Shown here piece by piece: positions 46,440 through 55,959 of a stretch of DNA of 64,000 bases; position 1 is the stretch's first letter; each line of letters starts with the position of its first letter. Position numbers and translations under genes: made by a program. The notes under the pieces were generated by a model that was not told the DNA's origin, made no database searches, and worked only from the letters and a program-made list of their open reading frames with translations. The DNA comes from Treponema sp. (GTDB taxonomy: Bacteria; Spirochaetota; Spirochaetia; Treponematales; Breznakiellaceae): positions 43,101 to 107,100 of the forward strand of contig WQXG01000002.1 in NCBI GenBank assembly GCA_009784975.1, written 5' to 3'.

Positions 46440-47018
46440 CTATTCGATAAAATTAATCCTTGTTTCCAGCGGGTGTCTTGGGGATGGCTGCGTGACAGCA
46501 TCGACATCGTCTGCGATTTGTCCAATTCTTAGTATGATGATAGCTCTGTGGTTTTCGGGAGCATTCAGCCTGGAAAGCAGGTTTGCGTTAAGGTTTTCAA
46601 GAGGTCTCATATACATTCTGGTGCCAAGTCCCAGCGATTGAGCGGCAAGGAACATATTCTGCATAGCGAGCGCATTGTCAAAGACAACTATATCCTGCGG
46701 AAACCTTGATTCATTCGGACCCAGTCCTACGATAAGAACATTTCCTTCATCAACATTCTGCATAATATCATCGATTAGCTCTTTGTTTCTGATAACCGTA
46801 AAATGCCAATGCTGCTGATTACCGGCGCTTGCAGCCTGGTGACCTGCTGTTAGTATTTTTTGAATAGCCTCATCGCTTACATTACCTGCTGTAAAGTTAC
46901 GATGCGAATATGTGCCGGAAATAAACTCAATAATATCAACCGCTTTTTCCTGTTTTGCGCAGGCAGACAGAATTAAAGCAAAGAAAATCGCCAATACGAT
47001 AACTGTAATTTTTTTCAT
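46440..47018 (-). CDS. Nitroreductase-family lipoprotein
   Basis: Signal and lipobox LILSACAKQ followed by SHRNFTAGNVSDEAIQKILTAGHQAASAGNQQHWHFTVI. Confidence 0.8.
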   Translation of the reverse strand: MKKITVIVLAIFFALILSACAKQEKAVDIIEFISGTYSHRNFTAGNVSDEAIQKILTAGHQAASAGNQQHWHFTVIRNKELIDDIMQNVDEGNVLIVGLGPNESRFPQDIVVFDNALAMQNMFLAAQSLGLGTRMYMRPLENLNANLLSRLNAPENHRAIIILRIGQIADDVDAVTQPSPRHPLETRINFIE

Positions 47019-47067
47019 AATTTTACTCCTTATTCAATATTCTGTTAAGTTTATGCTTGATATTGGT

Positions 47068-47958
47068 TTACGTCAAGGCGGTAAAAATTCTTATCCTCTC
47101 CCTAAACTCATCCGGCAAAGGCGCCACGATTGAATACTCCAAAAAATCCAGTTTCCACGCATGAAGAAAGAAGTGCCCTTTATGTTTACTGCCTTCTGCC
47201 TGCCCCCCATACTTCCTGTCCCCTAAAAGAGGGTACCCGTGAGAGGCAGCCTGGGCGCGTATCTGATGAGTTCTTCCTGTTACAATTTCCGCCTGAATGA
47301 GGCTATAGCCGTCTTTGTATGCAAGGGGCTTTACTTTGGTAATCGCGGTTTTGCCGCTTTCCTGTGAAATATAGGTTTTTTTTCTGTCGTGATCACGGAC
47401 AAGTTCATCCTGCCAGATAACTTCGTTTTCAAGCAGATCTGGGGGTCCCCCTTCAACTATGGCAAGGTAGGTTTTTCGTACTTTTCTTTCCCGCATTAGC
47501 AAGGTAAATAGCCGCGCGCCTTCCAGACTTGTAGAAAAAACGACAATTCCGCTTGAAGGCTTGTCCAGGCGGTGAAGGGGACCGGGTTTAAAAGACAGCG
47601 ATTCTGGCAGTTTGCCGGCAAGGTAGCTGTTCACCATTGTATCCAGACTGCCGCTGCCGTGAACGGCTAAACCGGCTGGTTTATTAACAGCCAAAAGCCC
47701 TGAACTTTCCCAGATAATTTCGGGAAGGGCACAATTATCAGGTTTTAATTGAGGTTTTTTTGCATCTTTCATGGAAGGAATTGAGATTTTTACGCCGCAA
47801 TCAAGGCGATCCTGCGCTTTTGCGGGTTTTCCGTCTGCCAGAACCTTTCCTGTGCGTAAAAGCCTGTGTATCAGAGCCAAAGGGTGATCGGGCAAAGCTT
47901 TCCGTAATATTCTGTCCAGCCTGCGGTCTTTATCATTTATACCGGTTATAAATTCCAT
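47068..47958 (-). CDS. RluA-family 23S rRNA pseudouridine synthase
   Basis: PGPLHRLDKPSSGIVVFS; GRTHQIRAQAASHGYPLLGDRKYGG. Confidence 0.93.
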   Translation of the reverse strand: MEFITGINDKDRRLDRILRKALPDHPLALIHRLLRTGKVLADGKPAKAQDRLDCGVKISIPSMKDAKKPQLKPDNCALPEIIWESSGLLAVNKPAGLAVHGSGSLDTMVNSYLAGKLPESLSFKPGPLHRLDKPSSGIVVFSTSLEGARLFTLLMRERKVRKTYLAIVEGGPPDLLENEVIWQDELVRDHDRKKTYISQESGKTAITKVKPLAYKDGYSLIQAEIVTGRTHQIRAQAASHGYPLLGDRKYGGQAEGSKHKGHFFLHAWKLDFLEYSIVAPLPDEFRERIRIFTALT

Positions 47959-48010
47959 TTCTATATTATATCATATTGACAAAATACGATTTTTCATAGA
48001 ATATTATAAA

Positions 48011-48484
48011 ATGTCAGCGGTAGAAACACTTAAGTCATTAGTATTAAATAAAATATTTTTATCCACAGTTTTCAGTTTGTGTATTGCTCAGGTTCTTAAA
48101 CTGGTTTTTTACCTTATAACCAATAAAAACAAGAAAAAATGGGATGCTGTAGAAACTGTAATCTGGCGCACGGGCGGGATGCCTTCAAGTCATTCGGCAG
48201 TTGTATGCGCGCTTGCTACGGCAACAGGCATTTACGAAGGTGTTGCATCAACTTATTTTATTATTTCTCTTATATTTGCGCTGGTGGTTCTTCGGGATTC
48301 AGTAGGTGTCAGGAGGGCTGCCGGTTTACAGGCGAAAGCGCTGAATACACTTGGAAAACAAGTCGCGAAATTTACAGAACAGGAATTTCGTTCTGTTAAG
48401 GAAATTCAGGGCCATACTCCGCTGGAAGTGCTGGTTGGATCCTGTTTGGGCATAATAATCGCAGTTATTTTTGCTATAATTTAG
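48011..48484 (+). CDS. Divergent PAP2 family membrane protein
   Basis: GGMPSSHSAVVCALATATGIYEG; HTPLEVLVGSCLGI. Confidence 0.85.
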   Translation: MSAVETLKSLVLNKIFLSTVFSLCIAQVLKLVFYLITNKNKKKWDAVETVIWRTGGMPSSHSAVVCALATATGIYEGVASTYFIISLIFALVVLRDSVGVRRAAGLQAKALNTLGKQVAKFTEQEFRSVKEIQGHTPLEVLVGSCLGIIIAVIFAII

Positions 48485-48493
48485 GCATTATAT

Positions 48494-50011
48494 ATGTCGA
48501 TTTTCCGCTCCGTTTTGCTTGTCAGCCTTGTTTCATTATTGATATCCTTAGCGCTTCTTTTTCTTGGATATTCGATGGGCTATGATGAACTTAAAAGCGG
48601 CTATGCTGTTCTTACAACTGATGTTTCTGTCGAGGATAAAACACTTGCCGGTCTTTTAAATATCGCGGGAGAGCCTGTTTCCGAATCTTCGCAATGGGTA
48701 ATGCTTGATAATTTTGATTCTCTGGAAAAAGTTCCGTTAAATGAATATTTTGCAAGGGTTAATTATTTTGATCCGCGTAATGACGGATATGCGGAAAAAT
48801 TACAGGAAATATTTATAAGAGACGGCAAAAGATTTATTTATGTGCCGCTGAATGCTGGCAGCTGGAGCTCTGCATGGCTTGATAATCAATTTGCGTCTCT
48901 TCTTGCAGACATCCCCTTTTCTGCTGAATATTACGGAATACAGCGGCCTTTATTTTTGTTTTTTTTAATGTACGCAATTTCATGCGTTTGTCTGCTTGTT
49001 ATTTGTTATGTGAAAAAAAATTCACATGGCGCTCCTGTTATAATTACTCTTGTTCCGGTGTTGTCTTCCCTTGCTTTTTTCGGCGCGGCAGGGATTGTAT
49101 GCGCCGCTTTGTTTTTCGCGCTTTTTATTATGCTTAAAGAGCCGTTAAGCGAGATAGTGCAGCAGTACCTTGTGGTTTTAAAAAACAAAAAACAATTTCT
49201 GTCTGTTATAAAAAAAGAAATTCTTGTTCCTTACAAATATTATTTTTTATTGCTGCCTGCGTTTTTTCTGGCCTTTTTTATTATCGCAGTCTTTTCACAA
49301 TTAAAACCAATATTTTTATCGGTTGTTTTTATCGCCTCTCTTTTTGTTTTTATATTTTCTCTTGTTATGTTGAATCTTGGCAGCGCAAGCCGCAGAAGAT
49401 TTGTTCCTGTTTTAATTGTTAAACGCCGCCTGCCGGATTTTGCTTTTTCATTTTATATGCTGCCGTTTGCCGTCTGCGCTTTTATTACATTGTTTTTGTC
49501 TCCCTATCAAACCGGCGCTTTTGATACAAAAGCCAAATTTGACACATATATTTACGAAAATGACTATCACAGGCATTTGGCATATCAATCTTCTTTTTCT
49601 ACCAGCCGGGGCTGGAACCTGATGAAACCCCCTGTTCCTTCTGAATCTTTTCCGGTTTTTTTCCTTGATCTGGACGGCCTTCCTTCCATGAAAACACAGG
49701 CGCAGGGAACAATAAATTATTCTGATTTTCCTCCCTTTCCGTTAAAACACCTGATGGACTTTTTCCATTCTGTAAATACCGGGCAAAAAACCGATTCCGG
49801 TCCTTACAGATCCGGCATATCGGAAAAATTGCTGCCTGTATTATTGTTGTTCTTTATAATACCTGTTTTCTTTATTAAAAAAGAAAATAATTATAGATTC
49901 AGAAGGATTTCCACGGCTGTCAGCAGCCGGGAATTCCGCCTAAAAGATATTAACTGGAATAAATCAACATTGTATAATGAAAAAAACAAACGTATTCAAA
50001 AGGAAGCTTAA
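48494..50011 (+). CDS. Multi-pass membrane protein of unknown function, upstream of Rnf-like genes
   Basis: 505 aa, multiple hydrophobic segments; 3-nt gap to rnfC-like gene. Confidence 0.65.
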   Translation: MSIFRSVLLVSLVSLLISLALLFLGYSMGYDELKSGYAVLTTDVSVEDKTLAGLLNIAGEPVSESSQWVMLDNFDSLEKVPLNEYFARVNYFDPRNDGYAEKLQEIFIRDGKRFIYVPLNAGSWSSAWLDNQFASLLADIPFSAEYYGIQRPLFLFFLMYAISCVCLLVICYVKKNSHGAPVIITLVPVLSSLAFFGAAGIVCAALFFALFIMLKEPLSEIVQQYLVVLKNKKQFLSVIKKEILVPYKYYFLLLPAFFLAFFIIAVFSQLKPIFLSVVFIASLFVFIFSLVMLNLGSASRRRFVPVLIVKRRLPDFAFSFYMLPFAVCAFITLFLSPYQTGAFDTKAKFDTYIYENDYHRHLAYQSSFSTSRGWNLMKPPVPSESFPVFFLDLDGLPSMKTQAQGTINYSDFPPFPLKHLMDFFHSVNTGQKTDSGPYRSGISEKLLPVLLLFFIIPVFFIKKENNYRFRRISTAVSSREFRLKDINWNKSTLYNEKNKRIQKEA

Positions 50012-50014
50012 ACT

Positions 50015-51310
50015 ATGAAAATATATTCTTTTCCAAGAGGAGGGCTTCCCTACGACGATCCTACAGCGCCTTTAAAATCATCCGCGGTAAACGCGTTTTT
50101 GCCTGCTCTTTCTGTAGTTACGCTGGGGAATAATCTTAAAAAAGTTTATCCTATTGTTAATGTAGGAGAAACAGTAAAGGAAGGCATGCTGATAGGAAGA
50201 GCTCAGGGGACAGGGGCAGTTAATGTGCACGCAACCGTTCCCGGCAGGATAATACGCAAGGTTTCCTGGAAAGACAGGGACGGCATAGAAAATGACGGAT
50301 TTGTGATCAAGATGGAAGGCGCTTTTGAAAAATTGGGAAAAAGAAATGAAGTTTACCAATGGTCAGGCGTTAATGGTTATGATTTACAAAGAATAATTTC
50401 TGATCACGGAATTGTAGAAATGGAAAATTCCGAGAAGCCCCTTGCAGAAATGATTTCCGGCGGCAGAAAAGAAGAAAAGATAACTCTTGTTGTCCGCTGT
50501 GTATTTGATGACCCCTGGCTTGTCGCGGATTACGCGCTTTGCAATGACAGAATGACTGCTGTTATAGAGGGCGCTGCTATTGTCGCAAAAGCCTGTTTTA
50601 AAGTTTCCAAAATTGTATTTGCGGTTTCTCACAGGGAAAAGGATCTGGGGCAGAGACTGCTTGCCGGTGCGCAAAATCTGCAATTACCATCCGCGCTTGT
50701 TTTAACAGGTTCCCGTTATCCGCAGCGGAATAACAGGGAGCTGGAACTGGCTCTGCGCGCTTATGAAAAAAAAGAAGATAACAGTTTGGGCACCCTCATG
50801 ATTTTAGGTCCTGCTGTTCTTGCCGCCGCTTACGACGCGGTTGTGCATAACAAACCAATACTGGATCGCTATGTGGCTGTAGGAGGATCTGCTGTAAAAA
50901 AAGCGCAGATTATGAAGGTTAGAATAGGTACCAGAATAGGAGAAGTTATTGAACAATGCGGAGGTTTTATAGACAAGCCGGAAAAAATTGTTACGGGTTC
51001 TCCGCTTTCGGGGAGGCAGGTTATGTATCTTGATGAGCCTGTCGGAAAAACCTGTTATGCGATTGTCGCCATGAAAAAATCTCAAGCCTCTGTTCATGGA
51101 GTGCAGAATTGCATCAATTGCGGCGAGTGCAGGGCAGTGTGTCCCATTGGACTAGACCCTCAGAATATTTACAAATGGTTTAAAATATTAAAAATGGAAA
51201 ATACGGGGACAGGCTGCCACGGCTGCGGCTGCTGCAAAATAGTGTGTCCTTCCGCATTGCCGCTTTTGGAAACGCTTTTAGACAGAAATCAGGAGGCTTC
51301 CGGTGCCTGA
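50015..51310 (+). CDS. rnfC: RnfC-like electron transport subunit (divergent)
   Basis: N-terminal FPRGGLPYDD; two Fe-S motifs CINCGECRAVCP and CHGCGCCKIVCP. Confidence 0.8.
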   Translation: MKIYSFPRGGLPYDDPTAPLKSSAVNAFLPALSVVTLGNNLKKVYPIVNVGETVKEGMLIGRAQGTGAVNVHATVPGRIIRKVSWKDRDGIENDGFVIKMEGAFEKLGKRNEVYQWSGVNGYDLQRIISDHGIVEMENSEKPLAEMISGGRKEEKITLVVRCVFDDPWLVADYALCNDRMTAVIEGAAIVAKACFKVSKIVFAVSHREKDLGQRLLAGAQNLQLPSALVLTGSRYPQRNNRELELALRAYEKKEDNSLGTLMILGPAVLAAAYDAVVHNKPILDRYVAVGGSAVKKAQIMKVRIGTRIGEVIEQCGGFIDKPEKIVTGSPLSGRQVMYLDEPVGKTCYAIVAMKKSQASVHGVQNCINCGECRAVCPIGLDPQNIYKWFKILKMENTGTGCHGCGCCKIVCPSALPLLETLLDRNQEASGA

Positions 51311-52349
51311 CAGAAAAATGCTTCTTTTGCATACGCCGCAAATAAATATTTCCACTCCAAGCACAGGCAGAATGTGGCTTATCTGCGGATGCGCGTTTCT
51401 CTGTATTTTTCAGTCCGCGCTGACAGATCATGGACGTTCTTTAATAATCGCTTTAGTCGCGCTTATTTCTGCCCTGCTTGTAGAATTTTTATTAACGCGG
51501 CGGGAGAGCGGTCTTGCGAAAATTAAAGACGGAAGCGCTGCGGCAACAGCATTGCTTCTTGTCATGATGCTTCCAAATCAGATACATCCTGTTTATGCCG
51601 CTCTTGGCGCAGCATTCGCGATTGTTGTTGTAAAATACAGTTTTGGAGGACTTGGTTCTAACTGGCTTAATCCCGCTCTTGGCGGCTGGCTCTTTGTCCG
51701 TTTTTCCTGGCCATTGGCGTTTTCCAATGCGCTTGAAAACTCATCCGCGTCAATTTCAGAAATGATAGTTTCTCCGGATATTATCGCGGCGGATAATTCT
51801 GTTACAGAGTTTTTAAACAGCTATGTTTTTTCTATCGCGGGGGTTCAGATTCCATCAGGTTATATTGGCCTTCTTTTTAACAACAGTCCCGGCATCATTG
51901 CAGACAGGGGGCTTTTTGCGTTCCTTATAGGCACAATAATTATTACCGCGATTGGAATTAACAGAGGCTGGATACCGCTTGCTTTTCTTGCTGTTTACGG
52001 TTTACTTATCCGTTTTGCGGGCGATTTATCCGATGTTTTCTGGAACGGAGATGTTATATACGGTATATTTTCCGGCGGTACGATCCTTGCGGCGTTTGTT
52101 CTTGCGGCTGAACCTTCAAGCAGCGCAAAATTAAAACCGGGAATTTTATTTGCTGTTATATTAAGCGCTGTTCTGTCATGGTTTTTCCGCTATAGGTGCA
52201 TGGATTATTCCGGCTGCTTTATTGCGCTTGCGTTTGTTAATTGTTTAACTCCGGTTATACGGCTTATAGAAGAAAAAATATTTTTTACGCGGAATAAACA
52301 TGGGTTAAACCTTCGCCTTTCAGTTGAGGCTAAGGAGAAACTTTTATGA
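51303..52349 (+). CDS. rnfD: RnfD-like electron transport subunit
   Basis: DGSAAATALLLVMMLPNQIHPVYAALGAAFAIVVVKYSFGGLGSNWLNPALGGWLFV. Confidence 0.8.
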   Translation: MPDRKMLLLHTPQINISTPSTGRMWLICGCAFLCIFQSALTDHGRSLIIALVALISALLVEFLLTRRESGLAKIKDGSAAATALLLVMMLPNQIHPVYAALGAAFAIVVVKYSFGGLGSNWLNPALGGWLFVRFSWPLAFSNALENSSASISEMIVSPDIIAADNSVTEFLNSYVFSIAGVQIPSGYIGLLFNNSPGIIADRGLFAFLIGTIIITAIGINRGWIPLAFLAVYGLLIRFAGDLSDVFWNGDVIYGIFSGGTILAAFVLAAEPSSSAKLKPGILFAVILSAVLSWFFRYRCMDYSGCFIALAFVNCLTPVIRLIEEKIFFTRNKHGLNLRLSVEAKEKLL

Positions 52350-52801
52350 AAAACTATAAAGATTTAAAAGATAAAGCGATACTTTTGGGCTGGATAGCCG
52401 GATTGTTATTAATTACTTCCCTTATATGGATTATTACACAGCAGGTACAATCCTATTATCTTTTACGTTCGGTGAATAATGTTTTTATTAATAATAATGA
52501 TGTTCGCCGCCTTTCAGCCGTTATACCTTTAAAATCAAACAAACAGGGTTTAAATGTTAAAGGTTTCTGGTATACAATGCATAACTCAACAGATAATATG
52601 TTTGTTTTTTCCGCTTTTAATGATGGAATAATGATTCCTCTTGGCGCAGTCGTAACACCTGACGGAAAGGTAAGTGATTTAATTCCGCTTAGCGCTCATG
52701 CCGTGTATGTTTTTGATTCATTGCCAAAAAGCATATTACAGATGTATGTTTCCAGGATTGAAGCGTCTGCGCCGGTTTTGCAGGAAGGAGGCAGAGAATG
52801 A
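52346..52801 (+). CDS. rnfG: RnfG-like protein lacking an evident SGAT flavinylation motif
   Basis: Single N-terminal TM; position between rnfD and rnfE. Confidence 0.55.
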   Translation: MKNYKDLKDKAILLGWIAGLLLITSLIWIITQQVQSYYLLRSVNNVFINNNDVRRLSAVIPLKSNKQGLNVKGFWYTMHNSTDNMFVFSAFNDGIMIPLGAVVTPDGKVSDLIPLSAHAVYVFDSLPKSILQMYVSRIEASAPVLQEGGRE

Positions 52802-53454
52802 GTTTAACCCGACAGCATTCTTTTTGGGGTTCCCTTTCACCGCTTGGCGGATTGACAGGAGTCAGCCTTTTAATAATGGCATCTGCCCGTCTTTCATGGG
52901 CAATCACAATCGCGGGCAGCCTGTTTTGGGTATACGGGCTTACAACTTTTGCTTTTGCTTTTTTATCATCCACTGCGGCAAGTAAATTTTTACCAGCCAG
53001 GGGAAGAGGAGCAATTTTTACCTGCTTGGCGGCTTTTTTCGGCAGTATTTACCTGTTGTTATTCTGGATGTTGTGTCCGTTTGCCGCTTTTGAAACATTT
53101 ATGCTCCTTTTATTGGTGCCTTTATTCTGTGTGCAAAGCGCGGGTTCAGGTTTACTCAGTCAGATTCAATCAAAGCCGGAAAAATCACAGCTTGATATTT
53201 TTGAATATATATCCGATGCTGTCTCTCAGGCTGCGTCTCTTTCAGTTTTACTTATTGCTTTTTCCATAATAAGAGAGCCGTTATCTTATTGTTCGCTGTC
53301 ATTTCCCGGTACTTCACAGGGAATGGTAACAATAATGTATTTTAAATCAAACGCCTTTTTTCCAATTAATATTTTTTCTTCTTCTGCGGGGGCTTTATTG
53401 CTGTTGGGTTATTTCATCTGCCTGTATCAATATGCAAAAGGAAAAATAAAATGA
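52798..53454 (+). CDS. rnfE: RnfE-like membrane subunit
   Basis: Multi-TM; position in operon. Confidence 0.55.
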   Translation: MSLTRQHSFWGSLSPLGGLTGVSLLIMASARLSWAITIAGSLFWVYGLTTFAFAFLSSTAASKFLPARGRGAIFTCLAAFFGSIYLLLFWMLCPFAAFETFMLLLLVPLFCVQSAGSGLLSQIQSKPEKSQLDIFEYISDAVSQAASLSVLLIAFSIIREPLSYCSLSFPGTSQGMVTIMYFKSNAFFPINIFSSSAGALLLLGYFICLYQYAKGKIK

Positions 53455-54056
53455 TGCACGAACAAAATTCGCTTTTACTTTTATTTATTTATTCCGGTTT
53501 TACAATAAATCTGATCCTGCAATGCGGTCTTGGAATAAAGGGAGTAGTTGAGTCAAAAAATCCATTCGGTATTTCCATATTAATAAAATCTCTTGTTATA
53601 TTTTTTACTGTTGTACTGCTTTGGCTGTTCTTCTCTAAAATTGTCTATTCTATACTTCCTGGATTATTTATATATGTAATATTGTTTCCCGTAAGTTCCC
53701 TTGTTTACGAGGGAGTTGAATATCTTATTTTTAAATATCTATTCAGAAAAAAAACGGATAATCCGCAAGAAGAAAAAAGCCTGTATAATTTTCACGGCGG
53801 TATTACGGCAGTGTCTGTGTTTTTATGCATAAATCTTGCCAATAATTTTCTGGAAACAGTTGTGTTATCTTTGGGTTTTACTTCCGGCCTGTTTTTCGTA
53901 AATTTAATTATCCGGGAGATTCGAAGAAGAGCCGCTTTTGAAGCTGTTCCTGTATTTCTCCGCGGAAAACCACTGATACTTGTTACAATGGGGATGTTAT
54001 CCCTTGTGTTTACTACCGCATCTTTTTTATTGTTCAGGATGATTGGCGCAAGGTGA
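53451..54056 (+). CDS. rnfA: RnfA-like membrane subunit
   Basis: NLILQCGLGIKGVVESKNPFGIS; CINLANNFLETVVLSLGF. Confidence 0.7.
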   Translation: MMHEQNSLLLLFIYSGFTINLILQCGLGIKGVVESKNPFGISILIKSLVIFFTVVLLWLFFSKIVYSILPGLFIYVILFPVSSLVYEGVEYLIFKYLFRKKTDNPQEEKSLYNFHGGITAVSVFLCINLANNFLETVVLSLGFTSGLFFVNLIIREIRRRAAFEAVPVFLRGKPLILVTMGMLSLVFTTASFLLFRMIGAR

Positions 54057-55921
54057 AAGAAGAAATTAACACAAACAGGATTAGCCTGATACTCGGCTCT
54101 CATGCTCATGTTCCTTCCGGCGCGCCGGAAAGTGAATTTGAATATGTATATCAGAATAAAATGCGCCCGTTTGTTTCAAATTTGTACAAATATTCCAATA
54201 TTCACGCTGTGCTTCATTATTCCGGCGTTTTGCTTTACTGGATAGAAAGAACGCACCCGGAATTTTTTATGTTAATAGAAGATATGGTAAACAGAAAACA
54301 GACAGAAATACTGGGCGGCGGTTTTTACGAGCCAATGCTTCCATTAATTCCTTTGCAGGACAGAATCGGACAAATAGAACTTATGACAACCTATCTTCGC
54401 AAACATTTTGGAAAACGTCCTGTAGGCTGCTGGATACCATGTATGGCATGGGAGCAGAATCTTGCAAATGCGCTTTCCGCAAGCGATATGAATTATACGT
54501 TTCTTTCGCAGGAGCAGTTTAAACAATCAGGAATAAAAGGCGCTTCTCTTTTTTCTCCGTGTATTACAGAAGATCAGGGAAAGCTAATAACTGTTTTTCC
54601 GGTTTCATTATCTGTAGAAAAGGAACTAAGCGAAAAAAGTTTTTCGCAGACATTTATAGAATTATCAAAAAAAACAAGGGAAATTTGCAAACAGTCAGAA
54701 AGAATGGTTTGTGTTTTTCCGGATAAAGTATCATCTTCTGCGGAAGAAGCGCCGGACACTGCATGGAATCGTTTTTTTGAAGAAATTTCATTATCGGAAG
54801 ATATTGTAGAAACTGTTTTGCCGTCAAAAATAATAAAAAACCATAAAATTTACAGAAAAGCAAGTTTTCAGAACTCATCCGCGGTAAATGATTTTTCTCC
54901 GCGTCGTTTTCTTATTGAGCATGAAGAAGCAAACGGCATATATTCAAAAATGATTTTTACCAATGTTCTTATAAATCATTTAAAAGGAGACAAGTCAAGA
55001 AAAGTAAACGCAAGAGAAGAGCTCTGGAAAGCTCAAGACTCAAGCCTTTATTCAGGCTTTCAGTACCGCAACGAACTTCGTAAAGCGGCATATAGTTCTC
55101 TTATACGCGCGGAAAAAATGTCAAAAGAAAAAGAAAAAATAGTTTTTTCCATTATACAGCATGATTTTGATTTTGACGGCATAAATGAATATCTATTGCA
55201 GGATTCGCAGATAAACTGCTATATCCGGCAAAAGGGAGCAGTTGTTTTTGAACTTGATTATCTTCCAAAAGAATGGAATTACCTTGATTGCGGAACGGAT
55301 GAAGCAAGACTCAGGCGTACTGCTTTTGCGGATATGCTGCTTCCCCAAAATACAAATCTTGAGGATATTATAAAAGAAAAGCCCAAAGGTGCCCGTTTAT
55401 GTTATAACGAATATTATGAATCTTCTGCCCAGAACAGAAAAGGAAAATCATGTTTTAAATTAAATGCTATTGCAGAAGATATTCCGTTTAACATGATAGA
55501 AATAGACAAGTGTTATATGCTAAAAAAAGATGTTCTTTCCGTCTCATATATGATTAAAAACACAGGCAAGGAAACGCAAAACTTTGTTTTTATTCCGGAA
55601 ATAAATCTGTCTTTTGCCGGCGTTACAGATGAACTTGTCCGCTTTTATGCAATAGAAGCATCCGGCACGGCAGGTCTCCAGGATACTCCCGTAGATATTC
55701 ATTTTAATGCCTCTAACCTTAAAATTCATGATGTAAAAAATGAAGTGCAGCTTCTTTTGGCTTTCACAGGGCAAGGGTCTTCCCTTTCTGTTAACGGTTG
55801 TCTTGTTCCTGCCTATAGCGGCAATGTGTATCAGGGTACCCGCATTCTACCTGCTTTTGCTCTTTCCCTGAACCCCGATGAAACCTGGAAAAACGATTTC
55901 TCCCTTAAGTTTTCGCACTGA
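54053..55921 (+). CDS. Glycoside hydrolase family 57 (alpha-amylase/4-alpha-glucanotransferase-like)
   Basis: LILGSHAHVPSG; EILGGGFYEPMLPLIPLQDRIGQIELMTTYLRKHFG; CWIPCMAWEQNLANALS; GTG start. Confidence 0.85.
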   Translation: MKEEINTNRISLILGSHAHVPSGAPESEFEYVYQNKMRPFVSNLYKYSNIHAVLHYSGVLLYWIERTHPEFFMLIEDMVNRKQTEILGGGFYEPMLPLIPLQDRIGQIELMTTYLRKHFGKRPVGCWIPCMAWEQNLANALSASDMNYTFLSQEQFKQSGIKGASLFSPCITEDQGKLITVFPVSLSVEKELSEKSFSQTFIELSKKTREICKQSERMVCVFPDKVSSSAEEAPDTAWNRFFEEISLSEDIVETVLPSKIIKNHKIYRKASFQNSSAVNDFSPRRFLIEHEEANGIYSKMIFTNVLINHLKGDKSRKVNAREELWKAQDSSLYSGFQYRNELRKAAYSSLIRAEKMSKEKEKIVFSIIQHDFDFDGINEYLLQDSQINCYIRQKGAVVFELDYLPKEWNYLDCGTDEARLRRTAFADMLLPQNTNLEDIIKEKPKGARLCYNEYYESSAQNRKGKSCFKLNAIAEDIPFNMIEIDKCYMLKKDVLSVSYMIKNTGKETQNFVFIPEINLSFAGVTDELVRFYAIEASGTAGLQDTPVDIHFNASNLKIHDVKNEVQLLLAFTGQGSSLSVNGCLVPAYSGNVYQGTRILPAFALSLNPDETWKNDFSLKFSH

Positions 55922-55959
55922 TATTGAACTTTATTTAAAAATAAGATAGCATATCTGTT

